Assembly (NCBI GenBank): GCA_947488325.1
Contig: CANKYZ010000002.1
Location: 310,001 to 374,000 of the forward strand
From: an uncultured Erythrobacter sp.
GTDB lineage: Bacteria; Pseudomonadota; Alphaproteobacteria; Sphingomonadales; Sphingomonadaceae
DNA: 64,000 nt
Reading direction: 5' to 3'
The notes under the pieces: generated by a model
What the model was told of the DNA's origin: nothing
Databases searched by the model: none
What the model saw: only the letters and a program-made list of their open reading frames with translations
Translations under genes and position numbers: made by a program
Part shown: in pieces, positions 36,502-45,665 of the stretch
How positions within the stretch are numbered: the first letter of the stretch is position 1
How the letters are laid out: the number at the start of each line of letters is the position of its first letter

Positions 36502-37146
36502 TTAGAAACGGCTCTCCGGGATAGAAATTGTGTCACCCGGCTTAAGCGCCACATTGGCGCTAGCATCTCCGCGATCGAGGAGGTCTTTCAGCCGAAGCCT
36601 GTAAACTTCATTGAGCGAAGTTTCTGGATTGTAGCGTGTCAGGGTTGCACGGTTACCGGCAGAAAATTCGCCAAGACCGCCAGCAGCGATCATCACATCG
36701 AGCACCGTCATACCGGCGCGATAAGGCAATGCCGCAGGCTGTGCCCCTGCCCCTGTAATCCGGATCTGCTGTGGAAGCGCACCGTTAAACTCGTTTACAA
36801 TGACCGAGACAATTGGCTGCTCGATATATTCGGAGAGCTGTTCGCGAATATCCTCTTCAAGTTCAGAAGGCGTCTTGCCTACCGCGACCAAATCACGAAC
36901 CAGTGGAATCGTGATGCGTCCATCGGGACGGACTTGAATGTCTTCCGCGCTCAGTTCCGGGTTGCGCCAAACATGGATCGTGATCTGATCCAGCGGCCCC
37001 AAGACGTAATTGTCGGTTGGTTCTGGCGACGTTGTACCGATTGCCGCAGGCGGCAATTGTGAGCTTGGTCCACTGCTGCACGCTGCCAGAGCAGCGGTTG
37101 CAAGAATGGCCCCCACTAAGCGGGGAAGAGACAGCAAATGGAGCAT
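36502..37146 (-). CDS. XrtA/PEP-CTERM system polysaccharide export lipoprotein (Wza-like)
   Basis: 214 aa. A lipoprotein signal peptide ends in LAAC (Cys about residue 23). A Poly_export domain YVLGPLDQITIHVWRNPELS follows, then a SLBB-like domain (GMTVLDVMIAAGGLGEFSAG) and a C-terminal LKPGDTISIPESRF, the standard ending of the family. It forms the outer-membrane or periplasmic export channel ring. It is first in a tight run of minus-strand genes, with 173 non-coding bases upstream that should carry a promoter. Confidence 0.93.
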   Translation of the reverse strand: MLHLLSLPRLVGAILATAALAACSSGPSSQLPPAAIGTTSPEPTDNYVLGPLDQITIHVWRNPELSAEDIQVRPDGRITIPLVRDLVAVGKTPSELEEDIREQLSEYIEQPIVSVIVNEFNGALPQQIRITGAGAQPAALPYRAGMTVLDVMIAAGGLGEFSAGNRATLTRYNPETSLNEVYRLRLKDLLDRGDASANVALKPGDTISIPESRF

Positions 37147-37319
37147 CGATACGTATCCTTGGCCATGTAGTGCGGCCTAAGATGCGTTGTTCAGGAGCTA
37201 CCTGCACATCCGGGTCCGCGAAAGTCCCGATGCTTCTGGCTGATAATGGTGAACATAATGTTAGTGATATCGATCCAAATCCGGTCTGATCCCGTTTTGG
37301 GACAGCGTCTTAGCAAAGC

Positions 37320-38552
37320 CTAAACGATCAATTCCGCTGCAGGACCGTGGCCTAGAAATGCAGACGGAGATGCAGATGCACCATAAGCACCCGCGCAGAA
37401 CACCGCGACGATGTCCCCCACCTGTGCCCGCGGCATCAATGCCTGATCTGCAAGTCGATCGAGTGGAGTGCAAAGGCAGCCAACAACATTGACTATATCG
37501 TCTGGTTCAGTCTCGTAATGGGAGGCAATTGCGACCGGATAGTTACGGCGAACGACAGTCCCGAAATTGCCAGAAGCGGCCAGTTGATGATGTAATCCGC
37601 CATCCGTGACGAGATAGGTCGTGCCGTGGCTGACTTTCCGATCGATAACGCGACACAAATACACCCCAGCCTCTCCAACAAGGTAACGGCCAAGCTCCAG
37701 GCAAAGCTGCGTTTTGGAAAGCGGTTGCGGCAATTCATCGACATATCGGTGGAGGGCTTGCCCTACCTTAGCGAGGTCTAATGCTTCGTCGTTTGGGAAA
37801 TAGGGAATTCCAAAACCGCCGCCCATATTAAGCTTGGGCAATTCTCCGCTAATTTCTTCGCCCAATTTCGCGGCCAGTTTCAATACATTGCCTTGCGCTT
37901 CGATAATCGCGTCTGCGTTTAGAGCCTGGCTGCCGGTAAAGATGTGCAGCCCGCACCATTCAGCGCCCTCTGCAATGATCAAGCGGGCAAGCTCAGGCAC
38001 TCGCTCGGCATCGACACCAAAGGGCTTTGCGCCGCCGCCCATCTTCATTCCTGAGCCTTTGAGCTCAAAATCAGGATTGACCCTGATGGCAATTCGAGGC
38101 GTCTTGCCGATCCTCTGGCTAATTGCGAGTGAACGTCGCGCCTCGCCCTCGGATTCGCAATTCAAGGTCACGCCAGCAGTAATGGCGACTTCCAATTCAT
38201 CGTCACGCTTGCCGGGACCGGCAAAGCTGACCCGCGCAGGGTCAATTCGTGCAGCATTGATCATCGCCAACTCACCTGAAGACGCAATATCAAATCCGTC
38301 AACGAGCGGCGCCATGTGCGCGATCACGGCCGGATGCGGATTCGCCTTAACCGCGTAATTTACACCGATACGCGCTGGTAATGCTGCGCGAAGTTCGCTG
38401 ATTCTGCGGTCCAGATGCCCGCGCGAATATACGAAAGCAGGTGTTTGCCCTGCCGCTTCGACAAGGTCACTCACCGGCCGACCCGCAATAGCAAGCTCAC
38501 CGCCGATGGCATGATATCCGGCAGGGATTGGGCCAACTGGTTTGGTCTTCAT
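37320..38552 (-). CDS. Pyridoxal-dependent decarboxylase, exosortase A system-associated
   Basis: 410 aa of the alanine-racemase-fold type III decarboxylase family (like LysA). The PLP lysine is K69 in VNYAVKANPHP; the phosphate-binding glycine motif is LNMGGGFGIPYF; and the C-terminal active-site cysteine segment is VVGCLCTPLDRL, with AGAYGASASP. It acts on an unknown amino-acid-like substrate in the small-molecule branch of exosortase A loci. Its start overlaps the stop of the acyl-CoA ligase gene by four bases, and a 173-base gap separates it from the export lipoprotein gene. Confidence 0.93.
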   Translation of the reverse strand: MKTKPVGPIPAGYHAIGGELAIAGRPVSDLVEAAGQTPAFVYSRGHLDRRISELRAALPARIGVNYAVKANPHPAVIAHMAPLVDGFDIASSGELAMINAARIDPARVSFAGPGKRDDELEVAITAGVTLNCESEGEARRSLAISQRIGKTPRIAIRVNPDFELKGSGMKMGGGAKPFGVDAERVPELARLIIAEGAEWCGLHIFTGSQALNADAIIEAQGNVLKLAAKLGEEISGELPKLNMGGGFGIPYFPNDEALDLAKVGQALHRYVDELPQPLSKTQLCLELGRYLVGEAGVYLCRVIDRKVSHGTTYLVTDGGLHHQLAASGNFGTVVRRNYPVAIASHYETEPDDIVNVVGCLCTPLDRLADQALMPRAQVGDIVAVFCAGAYGASASPSAFLGHGPAAELIV

Positions 38553-40096
38553 TGTCGAATCTCCGCCAAAACTTCGCGATACAGAGCAGTGCGGTCAATT
38601 TTGCCATTGGGGTTCAACGGCATTGTCTTACGCCAATGGATGGTTTTGGGTTGCATGAAGTTGGGAAGTTCCTTGAGTAACAGTTTGGAAAGTTTCGTTT
38701 GTTCCGATTCTACTGTAACCCCACGCACGACTAAATGCACTGCATGACCCAACCGTTCATCAGGGATACCGAGCGCCACTGCTTCTGTCACCAAATCGGT
38801 CGCAATCGCGGCCTCTTCAATTTCCTGTGGGCTGATACGGTTGCCCGCGCTCTTGATCATCGCATCGCGCCGCCCAACGAAATACAGCAGCCCATCCTTT
38901 GAGCGCATAACCCGGTCCCCAGACCAAACAGCTGTTCCGCCATAGGCAGAAGTTTCTGGTGCGGGCTTAAAACGTTCAGAACTGCGCTGCGGATCTTGCC
39001 AGTACCCTTGCGCAACCAGAGGCCCACAATGGACCAACTCGCCCTCAACGTCGGGTCCTGCAACTTTGCCGGTGTCGTCGATAACCAAGATCTCAGCAAA
39101 AGGGATCGCAGTACCCATCGATGTGGGATGCGTGTCTACCAATGACGGATCAAGATAGGTCGAACGAAACGCTTCTGTCAGACCATACATCGGATACAAA
39201 TCAGCCTGCGGGAAGATCGAACGAAGAACAGCCACCAAATCTGTTGTGAGCGCGCCGCCGCTATTGGTTAACCTGCGCAGCGGCGAGCATGCTTCCGTTG
39301 GCCAATCCATCTCAGTCAATTGCACCCAAAGCGGCGGAACGGCAGCAAGTGTTGTTACTTTATGCTTGGCACAAGCCTTCACAACATCGCGCGGGAACAG
39401 GAAATCCAACGGAGCAATGCTGCCGCCTGCATACCATGTCGATAGAAGCTGGTTCTGCCCGTAATCAAACGACAAAGGCAGCACTGCAAGCGTCACATCG
39501 TGCGGCTGCATTTTGAGATAGTCAGCAACGCTCGCTGCCCCGAGCCATAGGTTGGCATGGCTTAGCATCACCCCCTTTGGTCGCCCAGTTGAACCACTGG
39601 TATAGAGGATCGCGGCAAGATCATCCGGATTGGCGCTCGACGGCCCAATGGGAATTTTTGCTTCATATGCCGCGGACGTTACGTCTTTTTCGTCGAGCGG
39701 AGCACACCCTTTGGGCCTATCGCCAACTTCTAGTGATTTGATGCGAGAAGCAGTCCCAATCAGCATCACAGCGCCGCTATCGGAAAGGATATGCGCAGCC
39801 TGTGCGCGTTTGAGCAGCGGATTGATCGGGACATGGACCAGCCCTGCCCGCGCTGCCGCCAGTGGCAACAGGCAGGTCAATTCACTCTTGGCCGCCCAGC
39901 TCGCCACTCGCGCACCCTTTTCGGGTATTTCGCGCGCCAACCATCCTGCGAGCCAATCGACACGCTGTCTTAACTCATCGTGGTTAAGCACCTCGTCACG
40001 AAGCACCAGCGCCGGTGAATCGCCATATCCACGTGCACCCGCCAATTCAGTAAGGTGATCTAGTGGATACGGTGTGAGATCGGGACGGTCGGACAT
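38549..40096 (-). CDS. Acyl-CoA ligase (AMP-forming), exosortase A system-associated
   Basis: 515 aa ANL-superfamily enzyme. The adenylate loop is LYTSGSTGRPKGVMLSH, A5 is YPMYGLTEAF, A7/A8 are WSGDRVMRSKDGLLYFVGR with MIKSAGNRISPQEIE, and the catalytic lysine is in PLNPNGKIDR near the end. It activates an unknown carboxylic acid, possibly loading the acyl carrier protein encoded on the opposite strand. The start has AGGA five bases upstream. Only 40 bases separate it from the divergent GNAT gene. Confidence 0.92.
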   Translation of the reverse strand: MSDRPDLTPYPLDHLTELAGARGYGDSPALVLRDEVLNHDELRQRVDWLAGWLAREIPEKGARVASWAAKSELTCLLPLAAARAGLVHVPINPLLKRAQAAHILSDSGAVMLIGTASRIKSLEVGDRPKGCAPLDEKDVTSAAYEAKIPIGPSSANPDDLAAILYTSGSTGRPKGVMLSHANLWLGAASVADYLKMQPHDVTLAVLPLSFDYGQNQLLSTWYAGGSIAPLDFLFPRDVVKACAKHKVTTLAAVPPLWVQLTEMDWPTEACSPLRRLTNSGGALTTDLVAVLRSIFPQADLYPMYGLTEAFRSTYLDPSLVDTHPTSMGTAIPFAEILVIDDTGKVAGPDVEGELVHCGPLVAQGYWQDPQRSSERFKPAPETSAYGGTAVWSGDRVMRSKDGLLYFVGRRDAMIKSAGNRISPQEIEEAAIATDLVTEAVALGIPDERLGHAVHLVVRGVTVESEQTKLSKLLLKELPNFMQPKTIHWRKTMPLNPNGKIDRTALYREVLAEIRQ

Positions 40097-40136
40097 TGTC
40101 TTCCTGAATGGGTGAATTGTGAAAGGCTAAACATCA

Positions 40137-41162
40137 GTGATCGAAGCGCGGTATCACGACAGGGTTAACGTCTTGCAAGACCTCTTGGCAAAGGGGAATG
40201 TTGCGCGCGCTCCATCTCCGTTTGATCGAGCAGAATGGTACTCGCTCCTTGCCCAAACAGGTTTGACACCGTTGATCGCGATTGCCAGCGATGCCGAGAA
40301 CAGTGCCGCGCTGGCTCTCACACAGGATGTCGGCCGGATCTCTCCGTTGCGTAATTGGTACAGTTTCACGTGGCGACAATTGGCTCCCGCTGGGCAACAT
40401 GGTGACCAACTACTCGCTGAGATTGCTCGGCAGCTCAAGTCTCGTGGGCGGCGCGTTACACTTGAGCCTGTCCCTGACGAAGATGGATCGGCAACCCGGC
40501 TTGCGCGCGCATTTTCTAACACTGGCTGGCGGGTTGAGGTGACGCGCTGCGACATCAACCATGTCTTGCATATTGGCGGCCAGAATTTTGCTCAATATTG
40601 GTCGGATCGTCCGGGACCTTTACGCACCACGCTGAAGCGCAAGGCGAAGAAGGTTCAGGTTAAGGTTCTCACTCACTTCGACGATAGGCTTTGGGACGAT
40701 TACGAACGCATTTATTCTTCCAGTTGGAAGCCCGCAGAAGATCAGCCTGCGATGCTTAGGCAATTCGCTCGTGAAGAGGGTGAATCTGGCCGCTTGCGAT
40801 TCGGCATGGCTTGGCACGGGGGCGAACCGGTCGCAGCCCAATGCTGGACAGTGGAGAATGGCACCGCCTTTATCCATAAGCTCGCTTATCTCGAAAATGC
40901 TCGCAAATTATCGGCAGGCACAACGCTCTCAGCCTGCATGTTCGAGCATGTAATTGATATTGACGCGGTGTCATTGGTCGATTTTGGGACTGGTGATCAA
41001 GCCTACAAAGCCGACTGGATGAACGCGACCCGCCCGCGTTATCGCATCGATTGCCTCGACATGTCGCAGCCTAAGGCGTGGCTGGATCTGGCAAAGCAAA
41101 CAATCAACCGACTGCGCGAAGCGGATATACAGGAGCTTGCACCGGCTCCCCCACGCCGGTAA
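40137..41162 (+). CDS. GNAT/FemAB-like acyltransferase (Acetyltransf_6), exosortase A locus
   Basis: 341 aa from a GTG start with AAGG ten bases upstream. The second half carries the BioF2-like GNAT domain: RTTLKRKAKKVQVKVLTHFD, then GEPVAAQCWTVENGTAFIHK, LAYLENARKLSAGTTLSACM and a final VDFGTGDQAYKADWM, which is typical of this subgroup. It probably transfers an acyl group, perhaps from the acyl carrier protein encoded 68 bases downstream. It heads the plus-strand arm of the exosortase locus. Confidence 0.85.
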   Translation: MIEARYHDRVNVLQDLLAKGNVARAPSPFDRAEWYSLLAQTGLTPLIAIASDAENSAALALTQDVGRISPLRNWYSFTWRQLAPAGQHGDQLLAEIARQLKSRGRRVTLEPVPDEDGSATRLARAFSNTGWRVEVTRCDINHVLHIGGQNFAQYWSDRPGPLRTTLKRKAKKVQVKVLTHFDDRLWDDYERIYSSSWKPAEDQPAMLRQFAREEGESGRLRFGMAWHGGEPVAAQCWTVENGTAFIHKLAYLENARKLSAGTTLSACMFEHVIDIDAVSLVDFGTGDQAYKADWMNATRPRYRIDCLDMSQPKAWLDLAKQTINRLREADIQELAPAPPRR

Positions 41163-41230
41163 GGGCGCCGGTCTAACGGCGTTTACTAGCGCGCAGAGCC
41201 ATAGCGACCCATAAGAGGGAACCTTGTGAA

Positions 41231-41569
41231 ATGAGCACTCAACCGGCCTCAGGCAGCGTTTCCAAAAGTGATGGAGCGCCCGAGCAGGAAGTAAGCCTCG
41301 CTCAAGGCCGAGCGATGCTCGATAAAGAGCTTAAGTCAATAATTGCTGACGTATTAGGAATCGACGAAGATCAGGCAGACGCGTTTACAGATGACAGCGG
41401 CCTGTTCGGACATTTGCCTGAACTCGATTCGATGGCAGTCGCTGGTTTGCTAACCGAAATGGAAGACCGGCTCGACATTGTAATTGAAGATGATGATGTA
41501 GACGGCGATATGCTCGAAACATATGGCGGTTTGCTTACATTTGCAGAGGCAAAGCTGAGCGAGGCGTAA
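41231..41569 (+). CDS. Acyl carrier protein, exosortase A system-associated
   Basis: 112 aa; acidic, helical. The phosphopantetheine attachment serine is S67 in LPELDSMAVAGLL, an LDSM variant of the usual DSL motif. The protein is longer than the roughly 80-residue AcpP because of a 28-residue hydrophilic N-terminal extension. A dedicated carrier protein next to an acyl-CoA ligase, decarboxylase, GNAT protein and hydrolases implies acyl-thioester intermediates made by this locus. Confidence 0.9.
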   Translation: MSTQPASGSVSKSDGAPEQEVSLAQGRAMLDKELKSIIADVLGIDEDQADAFTDDSGLFGHLPELDSMAVAGLLTEMEDRLDIVIEDDDVDGDMLETYGGLLTFAEAKLSEA

Positions 41570-41592
41570 GCCCCGCCGGGAACGACAAGCGC

Positions 41593-42276
41593 ATGATCGC
41601 GACCTGGCAAGCACCACTTCAAAACGGGAAGACCAGCGAGGAATTGCTGTTCGCAATTGATCGCGAACGCGCGAAACGTGTGCTGATTCTGCCTGCTTTG
41701 TTTGATGAAGCGAACAAGATGCGCCGGTTTACGGTACAGTTGATGCGGCGACTGGATTCAGTGGGAATCGACAGCTTTTTGCCCGATTTGCCTGGCAGCA
41801 ATGAGAGTACCACGCCGCTGGAGCAGCAATCGCTTTCATCTTGGCAAATGGCATGCGCTGATGTGGCTAAGCAGGTTTCCGCAACACATATACTCTCTAT
41901 CCGCGCTGGCGCACTTCTGGCGCCGGACAATCTGCCCGGATGGCACTATGCACCACAAACTGGCTCGAAATTGTTGCGCGCCATGTTGAGAGCGCGAACA
42001 ATCGCTGCCCGTGAAGCTGGCCGTGACGAGAACTCTGATCAATTGTTGGAATTGGGACGCCGCGAAGGACTAGTGCTTGCCGGGTGGCAGATCGGCGATC
42101 TGATGCTGCGCGAGCTTGAAACCGCAAAACCGTCCAAGAGCGAGCTACATTCGGTCATCGCACAAAAAGACATTGGCGGCCCCGGTCTTTGGCTGCGCGC
42201 CGAACCTGATGAAGACGATGCACAGGTCAAAACTCTTGCCACAATTGTCTGCGGTGAAGAGGAAATATCCGAATGA
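41593..42276 (+). CDS. Exosortase A system-associated hydrolase 2-like protein, degenerate active site
   Basis: 227 aa. The RVLILPALFDEANKMRRFTV start and DSFLPDLPGSNES segment match the alpha/beta-hydrolase-like hydrolase 2 proteins of exosortase A loci. The expected nucleophile elbow (GxSxG) is replaced by SIRAGA at 102-107, so no serine or cysteine nucleophile is visible; it may be a non-catalytic partner of the next gene. Its stop overlaps the start of the hydrolase 1 gene by four bases, suggesting the two proteins are made together. Confidence 0.75.
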   Translation: MIATWQAPLQNGKTSEELLFAIDRERAKRVLILPALFDEANKMRRFTVQLMRRLDSVGIDSFLPDLPGSNESTTPLEQQSLSSWQMACADVAKQVSATHILSIRAGALLAPDNLPGWHYAPQTGSKLLRAMLRARTIAAREAGRDENSDQLLELGRREGLVLAGWQIGDLMLRELETAKPSKSELHSVIAQKDIGGPGLWLRAEPDEDDAQVKTLATIVCGEEEISE

Positions 42277-43067
42277 GCCGCCTACAATTCCAATTTGGCT
42301 GTGGCAGCCTTAAACTTGGCGGCACGCTCGATACAGCGCCAGGGATTACCGGCCTATTGTTGGTCAGCGGAGGCAATGAAATCCGCTCTGGTGCATTTTC
42401 TGGGCAATCCCAATTGGCAACCCGCATCGCCCAATCAGGCTTCCCAGTCTTGCGCTTTGATCGTCGCGGTATTGGCGACAGCGAGGGCGAAAACCGTGGT
42501 TTCCGGTCCAGTGCTGGCGACATTCGTGCGGCACTGGAAGCATTCCGCGCAATGGCCCCGCAGATGGAGCATATCTTTGCTTTTGGCAATTGCGATGCGG
42601 CGTCGGCTCTTATGTTGGCTGGTGGCGAGGGTTTTGGCGGGTTGATCCTCTCAAACCCTTGGACCATCGAAGAAAGCGGTGAGCCAAGCGGCTCAGACGA
42701 ACCGCAACAAGCTCCAAAAGCCATCCGCGCGCGCTATGCCGAAAGGCTCAAAAACCCGCGTGAAATCGCCCGACTGCTACGAGGCGGAGTTGATTTGGGG
42801 AAACTTATGCGCGGATTGAAATCATCTTTGCGCCCTGCCCCTGCACCTTCGAACCTCGCACTGGAAATGCGCAATGGGCTGGACCAGTTTGACGGCAAGG
42901 TCAAAATCCTGCTCGCCACCAGGGATAGGACAGCGCAGCTGTTCGAAAGTGCATGGGATAAAGGCGATGAGCAGGTAGTGCGCTGTGAGGGCGCGGGACA
43001 TGCCTATGTTGACCCCACGCATCGGGACTGGCTTGAGGCACAGATACTCGACGCGCTCCGCAGCTGA
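42273..43067 (+). CDS. Exosortase A system-associated hydrolase 1
   Basis: 264 aa alpha/beta-hydrolase. The oxyanion-side motif LLLVSGGNEIRSGAF, then LRFDRRGIGDSEGENRGF, and the nucleophile elbow FGNCDAASALML, with Cys at residue 107 in place of serine. A late histidine occurs in CEGAGHAYVDP. A cysteine nucleophile resembles dienelactone-hydrolase-type thiol hydrolases and suits thioester cleavage, for example release of an acyl group from the carrier protein. Its stop lies one base from the stop of the convergent rRNA methyltransferase gene. Confidence 0.88.
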   Translation: MSRLQFQFGCGSLKLGGTLDTAPGITGLLLVSGGNEIRSGAFSGQSQLATRIAQSGFPVLRFDRRGIGDSEGENRGFRSSAGDIRAALEAFRAMAPQMEHIFAFGNCDAASALMLAGGEGFGGLILSNPWTIEESGEPSGSDEPQQAPKAIRARYAERLKNPREIARLLRGGVDLGKLMRGLKSSLRPAPAPSNLALEMRNGLDQFDGKVKILLATRDRTAQLFESAWDKGDEQVVRCEGAGHAYVDPTHRDWLEAQILDALRS

Positions 43068-43068
43068 C

Positions 43069-44277
43069 TCACCGTTCAAACAGACTCACCAATTCGACAT
43101 GGGTTGACCATCGGAACTGCCCAACCGGCCTAAGCCGCGTCAGCTTGAACCCGGCCCCCGCCAAAACCGCCGCGTCACGCGCCCAGCTGGATGGATTGCA
43201 GCTAACATAGACGACTTTCGCAATATCGCTCTTTGCGATCTCAGCAATCTGCGATTTTGCACCCGCACGAGGCGGATCGAGCAGCACGGCATGAAAGCGG
43301 TTCAGTTCCGTCGGCTGGAGCGGATTACGGAACAGGTCGCGGTGCATAGCGTGAATCCGACCGGCCGTGCGCGAAGCCGCCACTTTGCATGCGACATGCG
43401 CGGCTTGCTCGGCCTCGGCAGCCAGAACCTTCCTGCCATCGGGGCCATACTTTGCCAGTGCAAAAGCAAATGTACCTAGGCCCGCAAACAGGTCCACGAT
43501 CAATCGAGCATCCCCCAGCCAGTCAATCGCGTCCGCAACCATTTGTGCCTCAGCATCCTGCGTCGCTTGCAGAAACGTTCCAGCAGGCATCGACACTGGA
43601 TAACCAGAAAGGGTGATTGTGACCGGTTCCGGCTCCCAAACCGTCTCCGCGCCATAACCCTGATCAATCGTCATCCGAGAGAGATTATTACCCCGTGCAA
43701 AATCAAGCGCGGCCTCGGTTTCTTTCAAACCTGCAAGTGGGAAGTTGGCTAGACCCAGATCAATACCCTGATCGCTCAGAGCCAAAGCGATATCAACATT
43801 TCCCTTCGGCCCATGCTCGGCCACAAATATCCGCAAAGGTTTGATAAGCCGCGTTAGCTCGGGGCGCAGGATGGGGCATTCAGCAATGTCGACAATGCGA
43901 TGCGAGCCCTCTTCGTGAAACCCCAGAACAGCGCCGCGATGTTTGCGCAATGCATGCAAAGTCGTCCGGCGGCGGGATTGCGGCGGAGAGAGATACTCAT
44001 CCAGCAAATCCCCAATCGCAAGCCCTTGACCCTTGGCTGCGTTCACCACGCGGTCGCGGACAAAACCACTTAGGATGCCTTGATCGGCATGTTGTAGCTG
44101 GCAGCCGCCGCACTTCCCGAAATGACGGCACGGCGCATCGACGTGGTGGTCCCCGTGCACAATCGCTCCATCGGCATCAATCTTGTCACCCGGAACCGAG
44201 CGCGCAAAATGCTTCCCGTCGGCTGTGACTCCGTCACCTTTGGCAGCGAGACGGACTATTTCAGTTGTGCTGGTCAA
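43069..44277 (-). CDS. Class I SAM-dependent rRNA (uracil-5-)-methyltransferase, TrmA/RlmD family
   Basis: 402 aa. An N-terminal region carries an iron-sulfur motif CRHFGKCGGCQLQH with the upstream cysteines typical of RlmD (RumA). The SAM-binding motif is LIVDLFAGLGTFAFALA, and the catalytic cysteine is in VVYVSCNPSSWARD. The N-terminal TRAM domain seems short (EIVRLAAKGDGVT). It should methylate a uridine C5 in 23S rRNA or tRNA; the exact target (RlmC or RlmD type) cannot be told. It overlaps nnr by four bases. Confidence 0.88.
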   Translation of the reverse strand: MTSTTEIVRLAAKGDGVTADGKHFARSVPGDKIDADGAIVHGDHHVDAPCRHFGKCGGCQLQHADQGILSGFVRDRVVNAAKGQGLAIGDLLDEYLSPPQSRRRTTLHALRKHRGAVLGFHEEGSHRIVDIAECPILRPELTRLIKPLRIFVAEHGPKGNVDIALALSDQGIDLGLANFPLAGLKETEAALDFARGNNLSRMTIDQGYGAETVWEPEPVTITLSGYPVSMPAGTFLQATQDAEAQMVADAIDWLGDARLIVDLFAGLGTFAFALAKYGPDGRKVLAAEAEQAAHVACKVAASRTAGRIHAMHRDLFRNPLQPTELNRFHAVLLDPPRAGAKSQIAEIAKSDIAKVVYVSCNPSSWARDAAVLAGAGFKLTRLRPVGQFRWSTHVELVSLFER

Positions 44278-45665
44278 AGAAGCCTCTTCATCGCAGTCGA
44301 CGTGGCATGCGCCAATTCAAGCGGGGTAAAAGCTGCACCGCATATTCGCGCTGCCTCAGCATGGAGCCACGTGGCTTCGATGGCTGCCTCAAACGGACCG
44401 GATCCGTTGACCATCCGGCTGACGGCAATTCCTGCTAGCACATCGCCGCTGCCCGCAACCGATAACCAACTGGGCGCAGGCGGAACGACCGCAACTCGGC
44501 CATCGGGTGCAGCGATGATGCTATCGGGACCCTTAGCCAAGATCACCATCTTGCCAACCTTTGCCAACGCGACTGCTCGGTCACGGCGAGTTTCGGCCAA
44601 TATCGCGAAGTTCCGGCACAATGCATCCAGTTCGCCATCATGCGGTGTTGCAAGTACAGGGAGATTATCGGGCAACATAGAAGGTGTCAGCATGACCAGA
44701 GCGTCTGCATCGAGCACCGCTGGCCTTTTCGCAGCGAGTGTCTGCGACAGCCGATGCCGCGCGGTATCGTCGCGCCCTAGTCCAGGACCAACAAGCACCG
44801 CCTTGATACGGATGTCGCCAATCGCGGTCTCTAGCAGTGAATGATCAACAACCAGTCCGGGATTGCCATCTGGCAACGCATCCTTCGCGAACAGCTTCAC
44901 ATATCCAGCACCTGCGCGCATTGCGGATTCGGCGGCGAGCTGCGCTGCCCCCGGCATTGCGCCTGCGACAATAGCGGCCAGTCCTCGTCTATATTTATGT
45001 GAATCGAGGGCTGGTGCTGATAATTGCGGTTTGCGTGCAACTTGAATCGCGCATTCGGCCTCCGCAATCCCAATTGGCACCAATCGCCGCACGCCCATCG
45101 TTTCACGCGCAGGCAAAGACCAATGCGCAAATTTCCATGCACCAAGGGCCAATGTCACATCGACCGGTGGGAGCCTGTCATTAAGGATTGCTCCACTATC
45201 ACTGGCCACTCCAGATGGGACATCCACCGCGACCATCTGGTGGTGACGCGCCGCCAGATCGCGGAGCAGCAAAGCGTGTTCACCGATGAGAGGCCGCGAA
45301 AGCCCAGAACCGAAAAGGCAATCGACCAACACACCGCCAACAACAGCGCCGCCTGACGTAAACACGTCGGCATTCCACAGTGAATGAGCTCGCTTCGCCG
45401 CATCCGTTTTTGGCGGGACTGGTGCGATGACCTGCACAGCATTACCTGCTGCACGCAACCGATGCGCGATAACATAACCGTCTCCACCATTGTTGCCGGG
45501 GCCGCATAAGACAGTGACAGACTGACCCGCTGCGATACGCCGGATCCATTCCGCAGCACCTCCTGCGGCCACTTCCATAAGATCAAAGACACTGGTTCCC
45601 GCGTCGAACAAAGTCTGTTCGGCAGCGCGCATTTGCGCGGTCGTCAAAATCTGCGTGTCACTCAT
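44274..45665 (-). CDS. nnr: Bifunctional NAD(P)H-hydrate epimerase / ADP-dependent NAD(P)H-hydrate dehydratase
   Basis: 463 aa with two domains. Residues 1-210 are the YjeF-N epimerase (LCGPGNNGGDGYVIAHRLRA). Residues about 220-463 are the ribokinase-like dehydratase (AAIVAGAMPGAAQLAAESAM, then AVLVGPGLGRDD and the end WLSVAGSGDVLAGIAVSRM). It repairs hydrated, inactive NADH and NADPH. The order in the transcript is lipoprotein, nnr, rlmD-like; the start overlaps the upstream lipoprotein stop by eight bases. Confidence 0.93.
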   Translation of the reverse strand: MSDTQILTTAQMRAAEQTLFDAGTSVFDLMEVAAGGAAEWIRRIAAGQSVTVLCGPGNNGGDGYVIAHRLRAAGNAVQVIAPVPPKTDAAKRAHSLWNADVFTSGGAVVGGVLVDCLFGSGLSRPLIGEHALLLRDLAARHHQMVAVDVPSGVASDSGAILNDRLPPVDVTLALGAWKFAHWSLPARETMGVRRLVPIGIAEAECAIQVARKPQLSAPALDSHKYRRGLAAIVAGAMPGAAQLAAESAMRAGAGYVKLFAKDALPDGNPGLVVDHSLLETAIGDIRIKAVLVGPGLGRDDTARHRLSQTLAAKRPAVLDADALVMLTPSMLPDNLPVLATPHDGELDALCRNFAILAETRRDRAVALAKVGKMVILAKGPDSIIAAPDGRVAVVPPAPSWLSVAGSGDVLAGIAVSRMVNGSGPFEAAIEATWLHAEAARICGAAFTPLELAHATSTAMKRLL

